The notes: generated by a model not told the origin, from the sequence alone. A DNA stretch of 48,368 bases from an uncultured Lachnospiraceae bacterium (GCA_910585065.1 CAJUCG010000003.1:1-48368); one strand, 5' to 3'. Shown: positions 31,086 to 40,456, counted from the stretch's first letter. A program made the numbers and translations.

Positions 31086-31577
31086 ATGAGTGGGACGAAA
31101 AAGAAACGCAGACTTCCCGCAGAGACGTTTGCGCCAGGGATAGCAATTCTTGTCCTGATTTTCGTCGTGCTGCTTGTAAAAGCAGCAAATACGAGGAGGA
31201 TTGTGATCAAAAACAATACAGGGCAGGAGATTGAGTCCATCCGATTGTATTTTGAAAATATGGAGGAGAATTTCTATTTTCTTTCCGAGGACTTAGCGAA
31301 TACGCAGATTGCGGCTGGGGCAAACTATTACGGAAAGTTTGACGTGCAAAATTATGCGCAGACACCAGGATATTTTCTAATGATTCGCGTGAAATTTGCG
31401 GGCAGGGAGGAAGCGGAGACTTACGCTGGTTATTTTACCAGAACTTTTACTGGAAAAATCTGCCTGGTATTTACGGAGGAGGAAAACAGCATACATATGA
31501 GTGTGAAAGCGGGCGACGGACTCTTTCAGTCCACAAAATATACGGACTGTGATGAAGTTCAGGAACTATTTGAGTGA
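31086..31577 (+). CDS. Small single-pass membrane protein, unknown
   Basis: 163 aa. A basic cytosolic N-terminus (KKKRRLP) precedes one membrane helix at about residues 18-34 (IAILVLIFVVLLVKAA), then about 125 extracytoplasmic residues predicted to be mostly beta (RRIVIKNNTGQEIESIRLYF at the start). I do not recognise the family. The ATG has GGAGG 5 bases upstream. Its stop codon TGA is part of the short repeat GTGACGCGCTCCC at 31574, so the C-terminus may have been set by arrival of that element; a longer ancestral form is possible. Its position after the antiporter operon may be accidental. Confidence 0.72.
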   Translation: MSGTKKKRRLPAETFAPGIAILVLIFVVLLVKAANTRRIVIKNNTGQEIESIRLYFENMEENFYFLSEDLANTQIAAGANYYGKFDVQNYAQTPGYFLMIRVKFAGREEAETYAGYFTRTFTGKICLVFTEEENSIHMSVKAGDGLFQSTKYTDCDEVQELFE

Positions 31578-31628
31578 CGCGCTCCCACCACTTTAGAAGT
31601 GGGGGCTTCCTGCTGAAGGGGGATAAAA
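31574..31628 (+). repeat. Short IS605-end-like repeat, copy 2
   Basis: Begins GTGACGCGCTCCCACCACTT and continues through a hairpin (CACTT TAG AAGTG extended by CCC/GGG with a two-base bulge) to CTGAAGGGGGATAAAA. It matches the copy at 2541 for the first 21 bases with one difference, and again at the end. Its reverse complement resembles IS200/IS605 right ends. It supplies the stop codon of the upstream gene. There is no transposase or TnpB nearby. Confidence 0.62.
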
Positions 31629-31656
31629 GATCAATAATTGAAATGGAGGACGATAA

Positions 31657-33954
31657 ATGAAACTCTTTAAAAAGGGTGCCTATCTTATTCGCGGCAGAGA
31701 GATTGTGGAGGAAAATGGAGATTCGCCGGTGGTGCTTGCTGCAAAGCTTCCCCATGTGCCAAAAGCAGAAGATGCGGCAAAACAGACGATGGCTTACCAA
31801 ATTTTATCCGCACACAATGAATCGGGAAATATGGAGAAGTTAAAAATTCGCTTTGACAAACTAGCTTCTCACGATATCACTTTTGTTGGAATTATTCAGA
31901 CGGCACGGGCGAGCGGCTTAACCGAATTCCCTGTTCCCTATGTTTTGACCAACTGTCACAACAGCCTCTGCGCTGTTGGCGGAACGATCAATGAGGACGA
32001 TCATATGTTTGGACTATCCTGCGCAAAGCGTTACGGCGGCATTTACGTTCCGCCGCACCAGGCGGTGATCCACCAGTTTGCGCGCGAGATGTTGGCGGTT
32101 GGCGGAGGGATGATCTTAGGTTCTGATTCCCATACGCGCTATGGCGCACTCGGTACAATGGCGATCGGTGAGGGAGGACCTGAGTTAGTAAAACAGCTTC
32201 TAAAAAAGACCTATGATATCAATATGCCCAAGGTGGTAGGCGTGTATTTGACCGGGAAACCAGCTCCTTTTGTTGGTCCGCAGGACATTGCACTTGCGAT
32301 TATCGGTGAGGTATTTGCAAATGGATATGTAAATAACAAGGTGATGGAGTTTGTCGGCGACGGCATTGCAAATCTAAGTGTTGATTACCGCATTGGTATT
32401 GATGTGATGACCACGGAGACCACCTGTCTTTCTTCTATCTGGGAGACGGATGGCGCGGTAAAGGAATTTTACGAAATTCACGGCAGAAGCGAGGACTATA
32501 AGGAGTTAAAACCTGGCGATGTCGCGTATTATGACGGGATGATCTACGTGGATTTAGCTAAGATCAAACCGATGATTGCCATGCCGTTCCATCCGAGCAA
32601 TACCTACGAGGTGGACGAGTTAAATGCAAATCTTTTTGATATTTTAGCAGAGGTGGAGAAAAAGGCACTTGTCAGCCTTGACAACAATAAAGTGGAATAC
32701 CATCTGCGCGACAAGGTGAAAAATGGAAAGCTCTATGTCGAGCAGGGTGTGATTGCAGGGTGCGCAGGCGGCGGTTTTGAAAATATCTGCGATGCGGCGG
32801 ATATTCTCTTTGGAAAGGATATCGGCGCGGACGAGTTCTCGCTAAGTGTATATCCGGCAAGCCAGCCAGTCTTTATGGAGCTAGTGAAAAACGGCGCGGT
32901 GGCAAAATTGATGGGGGCGGGTGCAACTGTGCGCACAGCGTTCTGCGGACCTTGCTTTGGCGCAGGTGATGTCCCTGCCAACAACGGGCTTAGCATCCGC
33001 CATTCGACAAGAAATTTCCCGAACCGCGAAGGTTCTAAGGTAACAAATGGACAGATTGCATCTGTGGCACTGATGGACGCGCGCTCGATTGCAGCGACAG
33101 CGGCAAACAAGGGATTTTTGACTTCGGCGGAACATATGGATGTAAATTTCACCAAGCCAAAATATTTCTTTGACAAGACGATCTATGAAAAGCGTGTTTT
33201 TAACGGTGTGGGAAGGGCAGATGCAAATGTTAGCGTAAAATTTGGACCGGGCATTAAGGACTGGCCAGTGATGAGCGCGCTCACTCCGGATATTTTGTTA
33301 AAGGTAGTCTGTGTCATTAACGATCCGGTAACAACAACGGACGAGTTAATCCCGTCCGGTGAGACCTCCTCATTCCGCTCAAATCCGCTCGGTCTTGCGG
33401 AGTACACGCTCTCGCGCAAAGACCCGTTCTATGTCGGGCGTGCAAAAGAGGTTGCCGCAGCGGAGAAGGCAAGATGTGCGGGCGGAGAAAAGGAGGAGAT
33501 AATTAAGGCATTGCCGGAACTTCGCGAAGTCTTTGCAAAGCTTGACAAAATTAAATCTGTTGATGCAAAAGAACTTCAGGTGGGCTCTGTGATCTATGCG
33601 GTAAAACCTGGGGACGGCTCCGCAAGAGAGCAGGCGGCAAGCTGCCAGAAAGTGCTTGGCGGTCTGGCGAACATTGCAAGAGAGTACGCGACAAAGCGTT
33701 ACCGCTCCAATTTGATCAACTGGGGAATGCTTCCATTTTTGCTTGACAGCACGGATGAAAAACTGCCGTTTGTAAACGGGGATTATCTCTTTATCCCGGA
33801 TATCTCTAGGGCTGTGCAGGAGGAAAAGGCAGAGGTAAAGGCGTACGTGCTTGGCGATACGGTGAGGGAATTTACTCTGCGCCTGGGCGAGATGACAAAA
33901 GATGAGAGGGAGATTATTTTAAAGGGATGCCTGATCAATTATTATCGCGCATAG
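31657..33954 (+). CDS. Aconitase-family hydratase (YbhJ-like)
   Basis: 765 aa member of the aconitase superfamily. The 4Fe-4S ligands are Cys369 (AGCAGG), Cys430 and Cys433 (FCGPCFGAG), spaced as in aconitases. The substrate-region motifs GSDSHTRYGALGT and IRHSTRNFPNREGS are present, and the C-terminal swivel domain has KRYRSNLINWGMLPF. The sequence agrees better with the 'hydratase' branch that includes E. coli YbhJ than with AcnA or AcnB, so the substrate may not be citrate. No citrate synthase or isocitrate dehydrogenase is in the window. The start has TGGAGG 8 bases upstream. It is monocistronic, with its own terminator. Confidence 0.87.
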   Translation: MKLFKKGAYLIRGREIVEENGDSPVVLAAKLPHVPKAEDAAKQTMAYQILSAHNESGNMEKLKIRFDKLASHDITFVGIIQTARASGLTEFPVPYVLTNCHNSLCAVGGTINEDDHMFGLSCAKRYGGIYVPPHQAVIHQFAREMLAVGGGMILGSDSHTRYGALGTMAIGEGGPELVKQLLKKTYDINMPKVVGVYLTGKPAPFVGPQDIALAIIGEVFANGYVNNKVMEFVGDGIANLSVDYRIGIDVMTTETTCLSSIWETDGAVKEFYEIHGRSEDYKELKPGDVAYYDGMIYVDLAKIKPMIAMPFHPSNTYEVDELNANLFDILAEVEKKALVSLDNNKVEYHLRDKVKNGKLYVEQGVIAGCAGGGFENICDAADILFGKDIGADEFSLSVYPASQPVFMELVKNGAVAKLMGAGATVRTAFCGPCFGAGDVPANNGLSIRHSTRNFPNREGSKVTNGQIASVALMDARSIAATAANKGFLTSAEHMDVNFTKPKYFFDKTIYEKRVFNGVGRADANVSVKFGPGIKDWPVMSALTPDILLKVVCVINDPVTTTDELIPSGETSSFRSNPLGLAEYTLSRKDPFYVGRAKEVAAAEKARCAGGEKEEIIKALPELREVFAKLDKIKSVDAKELQVGSVIYAVKPGDGSAREQAASCQKVLGGLANIAREYATKRYRSNLINWGMLPFLLDSTDEKLPFVNGDYLFIPDISRAVQEEKAEVKAYVLGDTVREFTLRLGEMTKDEREIILKGCLINYYRA

Positions 33955-33962
33955 GAAACAAA

Positions 33963-34000
33963 AAAAGGATGGTGTGGGAGAACCCGCCATCCTTTTCTCT
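33963..34000 (+). terminator. Intrinsic terminator after the aconitase-family gene
   Basis: AAAAGGATGG (33963-33972) pairs with CCATCCTTTT (33987-33996) over 10 bp; the loop contains a further GGG/CCC pairing. The second arm runs into TTTTCTCTTGC. Confidence 0.88.
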
Positions 34001-34033
34001 TGCTTTCTTTATACAAAGTTTATTTTTGGAATA

Positions 34034-34062
34034 TTGAACCATTCTGGAAAATCGTTTATAAT
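34034..34062 (+). promoter_or_regulatory. Promoter of the cardiolipin synthase gene
   Basis: TTGAAC (34034-34039), 17-base spacer, TATAAT (34057-34062), 40 bases before the ATG at 34102. Confidence 0.82.
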
Positions 34063-34101
34063 CAGATGGAGTGGGAAAAGGAAAAAAGGAGTGAAAAACC
34101 G

Positions 34102-35631
34102 ATGAAGAGTAAAAAGATGATTGTATACCGCATTTTAATTGTGGGTGCGCTGCTTATTTTGCAGGTTACTTGGCTGGTGCTTTCCCTGCTTACATTCTCA
34201 AATATTTCTCCGGTGGTCAACGCGGTGTTTCGTATCACCAGCATTGTTGTGCTCTTTATTGTGATCAACAGCCGGCAAAACCCTGCGTACAAACTGGCGT
34301 GGGCAGTGCCGATCCTGATTTTCCCGCTGCTTGGCGGTATGATGTTCGCCTTTTTCGGAACCAGACAGCCCTCAAAGAAATTGCGTGAAAAACTTAATGC
34401 TTCCTGGGAAAAATTGGAACATACAATTGTGCAAGAGCCGGGTATTCTTGAGCAGGTGGAGGAAGAATCGGAGACCGTTTACGGGCAGGTGCGCTATTTA
34501 AGGGATTTTGCGAACGCTCCGCTCTGGAAAAATACACAGACAAAATATTTTAAGAGCGGGGAAGAAAATTTTCCGTATATTGTGGAAGAATTAAAAAAAG
34601 CAAAGCATTTTATCTTTATGGAATATTTTATTATCGCAGACGGCAGGATGTGGAATACAATTCTTGCGATTTTAAAAGAAAAGGCAGCAGCGGGGTTGGA
34701 TGTCCGGTTAATGTATGACGATATCGGCTGTCTGCGCCTGCTGCCGCAGGGCTATGATATGGTCTTGGAGGAGTACGGAATTTCATGCGAGGCATTCAAC
34801 CCCTTTGTGCCTTTTGTCTCCGTTGTGATGAATAACCGCGATCACCGAAAAATTCTTGTGATTGACGGGGATGTCGGATTTACCGGCGGCATCAATCTGG
34901 CGGATGAATACATTAATGAGAAGGAGCGTTTTGGCTATTGGAAGGATACGGGTATTATGTTAAAGGGGGATGCAGTCTGGAATTTGACGGTGATGTTCCT
35001 TCATACCTGGAATGCACTTCGACCGACAGATACTTCTTTTGAGATGTTTCGCCCGCACGCTTACCATAAGGAAAATTATGAGAGTGATGGCTTTGTGCAG
35101 CCCTATGGCGACAGTCCGCTGGATTTTGAGAATGTCGGTGAGAATGTATATTTAAATATTATCAATACGGCAAAGGACTATGTCTATATGTTCACTCCCT
35201 ACCTGATTATCGACAACGAGATCACAACCGCATTGACTTTAGCGGCAAAGCGCGGTGTGGATGTGCGCATTGTAACGCCTCATATCCCGGATAAAAAGAC
35301 CGCGTTTATGCTGACACAGAGTTATTATGAGCAGTTGATGGATGGAGGGGTGAAAATCTATGAGTTTGAGCCGGGCTTTATCCATGCAAAATGCTTTGTC
35401 TGCGATGATCGCGTGGCGACAGTGGGCACAGTGAATCTTGACTACCGCAGTCTGTATCTGCATTTTGAGTGCGGTATTTTCCTCTATCGGACAAGCTCCG
35501 TAATGGATGTAAAACAGGACGCGATGGAAACAATTGCAAAAAGTATCCCCGTCACAAGGGATATGTTAAAACCAGTGCTGCAAAAAGTGTTGATTCAGAC
35601 AATTTTAAAACTTTTTGCACCGCTATTTTAA
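34102..35631 (+). CDS. cls: Cardiolipin synthase (phospholipase D family)
   Basis: 509 aa membrane enzyme that joins two phosphatidylglycerols to cardiolipin and glycerol. Two N-terminal membrane helices (about residues 8-30 and 35-55) are followed by a third hydrophobic stretch (AVPILIFPLLGGMMFAFFG). Both catalytic HxKxxxxD motifs are intact: His248/Lys250/Asp255 (HRKILVID) and His428/Lys430/Asp435 (HAKCFVCD). ATG 34102 is supported by AAGGAG 10 bases upstream and the promoter at 34034; an in-frame ATG at 34000 lies ahead of the promoter and inside the previous terminator region. With pgsA nearby (37955), two phospholipid steps are in the window. Confidence 0.94.
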   Translation: MKSKKMIVYRILIVGALLILQVTWLVLSLLTFSNISPVVNAVFRITSIVVLFIVINSRQNPAYKLAWAVPILIFPLLGGMMFAFFGTRQPSKKLREKLNASWEKLEHTIVQEPGILEQVEEESETVYGQVRYLRDFANAPLWKNTQTKYFKSGEENFPYIVEELKKAKHFIFMEYFIIADGRMWNTILAILKEKAAAGLDVRLMYDDIGCLRLLPQGYDMVLEEYGISCEAFNPFVPFVSVVMNNRDHRKILVIDGDVGFTGGINLADEYINEKERFGYWKDTGIMLKGDAVWNLTVMFLHTWNALRPTDTSFEMFRPHAYHKENYESDGFVQPYGDSPLDFENVGENVYLNIINTAKDYVYMFTPYLIIDNEITTALTLAAKRGVDVRIVTPHIPDKKTAFMLTQSYYEQLMDGGVKIYEFEPGFIHAKCFVCDDRVATVGTVNLDYRSLYLHFECGIFLYRTSSVMDVKQDAMETIAKSIPVTRDMLKPVLQKVLIQTILKLFAPLF

Positions 35632-35642
35632 AGGAGGGCTAT

Positions 35643-36491
35643 ATGGCAAAGATTATTGACGGAAAAAAGATATCCGCGCAAATTAAGGAGGAAGTAAAAG
35701 CGGCGGCGGCAGAACTTGCCAAAAGGGAAATTTTTGTGACGCTCGCCGTAATTCAGGTGGGCGCAGACCCAGCTTCAAGCGTTTATGTCGGAAATAAAAA
35801 GAAAGCTTGTGAGTATGTGGGATTTCGCTCACTTTCCTATGAGCTTCCGGAGGAAACCACTCAGGAGGAACTGCTTTCTCTGATTGAGGAACTTAATGGG
35901 AGGGCGGATGTGAATGGAATTTTGGTACAGCTTCCGCTGCCAGAGCAGATCAGCGAGGAAAAAGTAATTCAGACGATCTCTCCGGACAAGGATGTGGACG
36001 GGTTCCATGTGCAAAATGTCGGGCGGTTAAATGTTGGAACAAAGGGATTTGTCTCCTGCACCCCTGCGGGCATTATCGAACTGTTAAAGCGCGCGGACAT
36101 TTCAATCGAGGGAAAAGAATGCGTGGTGGTCGGGCGCAGCAATATTGTCGGCAAGCCAATGGCGGCACTTTTGCTGCGCGAGAATGGTACAGTGACTGTC
36201 TGCCATTCCCGCACAAAGAATCTTGCCGAGATTACTGGGCGCGCCGATATTTTAATCGCAGCACTCGGGAAACCAAAATTTATCACAGAAGAATATATAA
36301 AAGATGGTGCCGTGGTGATTGATGTCGGCATTCACCGACAAGAAAATGGGAAACTTTGCGGCGATGTGGATTTTGATTCCGTCGCGAAAAAGGCTTCTTA
36401 CATTACGCCTGTGCCCGGAGGTGTCGGTCCGATGACCATTGCGATGCTTATGGTAAACTGCCTGCAAAGTACGGAAAATATATTAGACTAG
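35643..36491 (+). CDS. folD: Bifunctional methylene-THF dehydrogenase/cyclohydrolase FolD
   Basis: 282 aa enzyme of one-carbon metabolism that interconverts 5,10-methylene- and 10-formyl-tetrahydrofolate using NADP+. The catalytic Lys is in YVGNKKKACE, substrate blocks are NGILVQLPLP and KDVDGFH, the Rossmann motif is VVVGRSNIVGKP, and PVPGGVGPMTIAML is the C-terminal signature. ATG 35643 has AAAGGAGGG 5 bases upstream, 11 bases after the cls stop, so it is probably co-transcribed with cls. Confidence 0.97.
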   Translation: MAKIIDGKKISAQIKEEVKAAAAELAKREIFVTLAVIQVGADPASSVYVGNKKKACEYVGFRSLSYELPEETTQEELLSLIEELNGRADVNGILVQLPLPEQISEEKVIQTISPDKDVDGFHVQNVGRLNVGTKGFVSCTPAGIIELLKRADISIEGKECVVVGRSNIVGKPMAALLLRENGTVTVCHSRTKNLAEITGRADILIAALGKPKFITEEYIKDGAVVIDVGIHRQENGKLCGDVDFDSVAKKASYITPVPGGVGPMTIAMLMVNCLQSTENILD

Positions 36492-36506
36492 AAACATACA
36501 CTAATA

Positions 36507-36528
36507 CCGTGCTTTGCATAAAGCGCGG
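36507..36528 (+). other. Hairpin after folD
   Basis: CCGTGCTTT (36507-36515), loop GCAT, AAAGCGCGG (36520-36528): 9 bp with one G-U pair. No T run follows, so it is a weak or factor-dependent 3' end signal at best. Confidence 0.35.
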
Positions 36529-36584
36529 AAAGCATATTAAATGAATAAATATCTAAAAAATAAATTAGAATTGTGGGTTTTTTT

Positions 36585-37907
36585 ATGAATGTGTGTTTTA
36601 TCTCGCTAGGATGCGACAAGAATTTGGTGGACAGCGAAGTGATGCTCGGACTGCTGCGTGATGCGGGGTATTCGCTGACAAATGACGAGGCGGAGGCGGA
36701 GGTTATTGTGATCAATACCTGCTGTTTTATCCACGATGCAAAGCAGGAGAGTATTGACACGATCCTTGAGATGGCGGAATACAAAAAAGAGGGGTGTTTA
36801 AAAGCGTTAATTGTGGCGGGATGTCTTGCCGAGCGTTACCGAAAGGAAATTGAAGAGCAGATTCCAGAGGTGGATGCGATGGTGGGCACCACCGGCTATG
36901 ACGCGATTGTCCCTGTGATTGAGAGTGTGCTTTCGGGAAAGGCACAGAGTGTATTTCGAGAGATGGATGTACTTCCTCTGCCGGATACAAAGCGTGTTGG
37001 TACCACGGGGGGCTACACAGCCTACTTAAAAATTGCGGAGGGGTGCGACAAGCACTGCACCTATTGCGCCATCCCAAAAATGCGCGGCAATTACCGGAGC
37101 ATTCCGATGGAGAGGTTAATTGCAGAGGCAGAGTTTCTTGCGGAGGGGGGCTGTAGGGAGCTGATTTTAGTTGCCCAAGAAACAACGCTCTACGGTATAG
37201 ATCTATATCATAAAAAAAGTTTGGTGGAATTGATTGACCGGCTCGCCGCGATTTCGGGGATTTCCTGGATACGGCTATTATACTGTTATCCGGAGGAAAT
37301 TACCGACGAACTGATCGAGCGGATGAAGAGGGGCGAAAAATTATGTCATTACCTCGACATACCAATCCAGCATGCTTCCGACCAGATACTGCGCGCGATG
37401 GGGCGGCGCACAAACAGAGCGGAACTGGAGAAACTAATTACAAAACTGCGCTGTGAAATCCCGGATATTGTGCTGCGCACCACATTGATCACCGGATTTC
37501 CGGGCGAGACAGAAGAAGATCACGAGGACTTGAAGGATTTTGTAAAAAAGATGCGTTTTGACCGTCTGGGCGTTTTCTCTTACTCAAAGGAGGAAGGCAC
37601 GCCAGCCGCAAAGCGAAAAGACCAAATCTTAAAAAGGGTAAAGGAAAAACGCCAGAAAGAATTGATGCGCATACAGCAGCAGATCGCTTTTGAAAATGCA
37701 AAGAAAATGATCGGACAGGTGTTTGATGTTATGGTGGAAGGAAAGCTGGTGGAGGAAGATGTATTTCTTGGACGCTCCTATATGGATGCACCAAAAGTGG
37801 ATGGGTATATTTTCTTTTACGGGCAGGATGAATATCTCTCAGGGGATTTTGTCCGCGTTAAAATTATGGAAGCGAAGGGCTATGATCTGATTGGCAAGGC
37901 AATATAA
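36585..37907 (+). CDS. rimO: Ribosomal protein S12 methylthiotransferase RimO
   Basis: Radical SAM enzyme that adds a methylthio group to the conserved Asp of ribosomal protein S12. The N-terminal MTTase domain begins NVCFISLGCDKNLVDSE with the auxiliary-cluster cysteines (GC, NTCCF, AGCLAER). The radical SAM motif is CDKHCTYC with Cys154, Cys158 and Cys161, and a C-terminal TRAM domain starts near residue 375. The word GCDKNLVDSE distinguishes RimO from MiaB. ATG 36585 is the family start although its ribosome site is poor (a run of seven T follows GTGGG); an in-frame GTG at 36573 is no better. 440 aa. Confidence 0.95.
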   Translation: MNVCFISLGCDKNLVDSEVMLGLLRDAGYSLTNDEAEAEVIVINTCCFIHDAKQESIDTILEMAEYKKEGCLKALIVAGCLAERYRKEIEEQIPEVDAMVGTTGYDAIVPVIESVLSGKAQSVFREMDVLPLPDTKRVGTTGGYTAYLKIAEGCDKHCTYCAIPKMRGNYRSIPMERLIAEAEFLAEGGCRELILVAQETTLYGIDLYHKKSLVELIDRLAAISGISWIRLLYCYPEEITDELIERMKRGEKLCHYLDIPIQHASDQILRAMGRRTNRAELEKLITKLRCEIPDIVLRTTLITGFPGETEEDHEDLKDFVKKMRFDRLGVFSYSKEEGTPAAKRKDQILKRVKEKRQKELMRIQQQIAFENAKKMIGQVFDVMVEGKLVEEDVFLGRSYMDAPKVDGYIFFYGQDEYLSGDFVRVKIMEAKGYDLIGKAI

Positions 37908-37954
37908 TTGCGTACCGAGGACAGGTTTTGCGGTATGCGGAAAAGAGGTAGTAT

Positions 37955-38497
37955 ATGAATTTACCAAATAAAATTACTGTATTTCGGGCGTGTATGGTTC
38001 CGGTCTTTCTGATTTTTATGTTGGCTCCTGGAATTTCTGCCGGAAATTATATCGCTGCAGTTATTTTTTCCGTCGCCTCCGCCTCGGATTTTCTTGACGG
38101 GTACTTGGCGCGCAAAAATAATCTTGTGACGGATTTCGGAAAATTTATGGATCCGCTTGCAGATAAATTGCTGGTCTGTTCGGCATTTATCTGTTTCGTT
38201 CAGTTTGGCACGGTTCCTGCATGGGTAGTTGTCCTGATTATTGGCAGAGAATTTATTATTAGCGGATTTCGGCTGATTGCGGCGGATAATAATATCGTGA
38301 TTGCCGCAAACTATTGGGGAAAAATAAAAACAGTGGTACAGATGGTGATGTGTGTACTCTTTATCGTCGATCTAGACAGTGCGTTTTTCAATGTTATGGA
38401 GCAGCTTTTCCTCTATGCCTCGGTCGCGCTAACTGTGATTTCGCTTTGCGTGTACATTTATCAAAACAGGAGAGTAATTACTGCGGGAACGAAATAG
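37955..38497 (+). CDS. pgsA: CDP-diacylglycerol-glycerol-3-phosphate 3-phosphatidyltransferase
   Basis: 180 aa integral membrane enzyme making phosphatidylglycerol phosphate. The CDP-alcohol phosphotransferase motif is complete: SDFLDGYLAR, then GKFMDPLADK. About five membrane helices are present. It starts LPNKITVFR as usual, with AAAGAGG 7 bases upstream. rimO-pgsA adjacency is frequent in clostridia. Confidence 0.96.
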   Translation: MNLPNKITVFRACMVPVFLIFMLAPGISAGNYIAAVIFSVASASDFLDGYLARKNNLVTDFGKFMDPLADKLLVCSAFICFVQFGTVPAWVVVLIIGREFIISGFRLIAADNNIVIAANYWGKIKTVVQMVMCVLFIVDLDSAFFNVMEQLFLYASVALTVISLCVYIYQNRRVITAGTK

Positions 38498-38626
38498 CAA
38501 GAAGCTGTCATAAAGCTAACATGGAAATGACATAGTTCTGTGTTACCATCCAATAATAGAAGGAAATGAAAAAGCAGACAGGAACCGGAAAGTTTTTTGG
38601 AATTTTTTGGGAAAGGATGTGGCGCG

Positions 38627-39166
38627 ATGAAGAGGAAATTCGCAGCAAAATGTGTATTTTTGGCGGCAGCTCTTTTCCTGCTGTCTATGGGAAGCTGCGG
38701 TAAGAATCCGCCGTCGGACGAAGAGATTACAGAATTTCCGACCAAAGCACCACAGCTTACACAAACGTCCACCCTGTTTCCGATCGAAGTAACGAATATT
38801 ACTTACTATACCCTCTCCGAGGATCTGGAGACAGTTGAGGTTACTTCTGTACTTACCGGAAGCGTTACCATGACACCAAGAGAACTTGCAGAATATGTGG
38901 CGGGGACGATGGAGGACGTTTCCGTTACCGTAAGCCTGCGGGATGTGACCGTGGAGGAGGAAAATTTGATCGTGGATTTTGAACGTGACAGTGTGCCAGT
39001 CTGCTATGCAGGTTCCCGGCTTGAGAGTGCGATCCTAGACGCACTCTCCCAGAGCTTACTGGATAATTTCTCTGAGTATTCCGGGATTATTTTCCGGGCG
39101 GGCGGTGCGGCGTACCAGTCGGAAAATCGAAATTTTGATTTAAATTATGTGTATATGGGCAGGTAA
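38627..39166 (+). CDS. Putative lipoprotein with GerMN-like domain
   Basis: 179 aa. A basic N-terminus and hydrophobic stretch (AAKCVFLAAALFLLSMGSC) put a candidate lipid-modified cysteine at Cys24; the lipobox is MGSC, an acceptable but not ideal form. A Thr/Pro-rich spacer follows. The rest (residues about 60-179) has the order of a GerMN domain: a VEVTSVL beta strand, TPRELAEYVAGTM, the NLIVDFERD strand, then a helix ALSQSLLDNFSEYSG and a last strand. GerMN domains occur in spore germination and envelope proteins. The family call is by pattern only. ATG 38627 is preferred to an upstream in-frame ATG at 38597. It ends 2 bases before the next gene. Confidence 0.62.
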   Translation: MKRKFAAKCVFLAAALFLLSMGSCGKNPPSDEEITEFPTKAPQLTQTSTLFPIEVTNITYYTLSEDLETVEVTSVLTGSVTMTPRELAEYVAGTMEDVSVTVSLRDVTVEEENLIVDFERDSVPVCYAGSRLESAILDALSQSLLDNFSEYSGIIFRAGGAAYQSENRNFDLNYVYMGR

Positions 39167-39168
39167 TT

Positions 39169-40446
39169 ATGGCGAGGATACTGATTGTGGGCGGAGGAGC
39201 CGCCGGGATGATGGCAGCGGTTGCTGCCGCGCGAAACGGGCATACGGTGGTGTTGTTTGAACAAAATGAAAAGCTTGGAAAAAAATTATATATTACTGGC
39301 AAGGGCCGCTGCAATTTGACAAATGCCTGCGATATGGAAGATTTGTACAAAAACGTGGTAACAAATCCACGTTTTTTATATAGTGCCTTTCACCACTTTT
39401 CCAATCAGGATACCATCGCATATTTTCATTCGATCGGGCTTTCCACAAAGGTGGAGCGCGGAGAGCGCGTCTTTCCGGTATCGGATCGTTCCTCCGATGT
39501 CATTCGGGCTTTAGAGCAGGAGCTGAAAAAACAGAAGGTGACCATTTTCCTAAATACGAAAGTGAAGGAAATTCGCGCGAAGGATGGACAATTTTCTTTT
39601 CTTGTCATAGCGGACGGCACGGAATTTTTCGGAGATGCCTGCATTGTCGCGACGGGCGGCTTATCCTACAAAACTACGGGGGCAACAGGGGACGGATATC
39701 GCTTTGCAAAAGCACTTGGTCATAAGGTAACGAAATGTTATCCTGCCTTGGTGGGACTTGTATTAGATTCTCCTTTTCAAAGGGAATTAGAGGGGCTCTC
39801 TCTAAAAAATATCCGCGTTCGGCTGATTGTGGATTCCTGGATGGAAGAAAAAACGGAAAAGACAAAAAAAAGAAAGAAGGAGATCTATGAGGATTTCGGC
39901 GAGTTGGTTTTCACTGGCACAGGGGTGAGCGGACCTGTTATTTTAAGTGCCAGTAGCTATGCCGCGCCACTGTTTGATCAGTGCCGTATGTCGCTTTTTA
40001 TCGATTTGAAGCCCGCGCTGTCAGCCGAACAGTTGGATGCGCGGATCTTGAGAGATTTTGATGAAGCAAAAAATAAATGTTTTAAAAATGCGCTAGATCA
40101 TCTATTGCCACAAAAATTGATCAGGGTTATAATAGAACTCAGCGGTATTTCACCAGAAGTGCAGGTCAATGCGATAAAAAAGGAGGAACGCAGACGAATT
40201 GTGGAACTGTTAAAGGGACTGCGTTTTCCAGTTATTTCCAGCGGCGGCTATGCGGAGGCAGTGATCACAAAGGGTGGTGTCGATGTGAGCGAAGTCAATC
40301 CTTCCACGATGGAGTCACGCCTTGTAAGGGGAGTGTATTTCGCGGGCGAAGTGCTTGACGTGGATGCCCTGACTGGAGGATTTAATCTCCAGATTGCTTG
40401 GTCGAGCGGATTTCTTGCAGGCAGCCATGAAAATAAACAAAAGTGA
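39169..40446 (+). CDS. BaiN/HI0933-family FAD-dependent oxidoreductase
   Basis: 425 aa flavoprotein of the HI0933/BaiN family (YhiN-like), NAD(P)/FAD-dependent with no settled general substrate; the BaiN member acts on bile acids. The FAD-binding motif is GGGAAGMMAAVAAA near residues 7-20, then EQNEKLGKKLYITGKGRCNLTN, VATGGLSYKTTGATGDGY, and the C-terminal GGVDVSEVNPSTMESRLVRGVYFAGEVLDVDALTGGFN-type block with the second FAD contact. Length is normal. It directly follows the lipoprotein gene and precedes cmk by 10 bases. Bile acid metabolism should not be assumed from the family name. Confidence 0.9.
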   Translation: MARILIVGGGAAGMMAAVAAARNGHTVVLFEQNEKLGKKLYITGKGRCNLTNACDMEDLYKNVVTNPRFLYSAFHHFSNQDTIAYFHSIGLSTKVERGERVFPVSDRSSDVIRALEQELKKQKVTIFLNTKVKEIRAKDGQFSFLVIADGTEFFGDACIVATGGLSYKTTGATGDGYRFAKALGHKVTKCYPALVGLVLDSPFQRELEGLSLKNIRVRLIVDSWMEEKTEKTKKRKKEIYEDFGELVFTGTGVSGPVILSASSYAAPLFDQCRMSLFIDLKPALSAEQLDARILRDFDEAKNKCFKNALDHLLPQKLIRVIIELSGISPEVQVNAIKKEERRRIVELLKGLRFPVISSGGYAEAVITKGGVDVSEVNPSTMESRLVRGVYFAGEVLDVDALTGGFNLQIAWSSGFLAGSHENKQK

Positions 40447-40456
40447 GGATTTTTTG

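Noticed and set aside
39169..40446. Bile-acid reductase (BaiN) as a specific call
   Set aside because: The family is widespread and the context is core lipid and nucleotide genes, so only the family-level flavoprotein call is supported.
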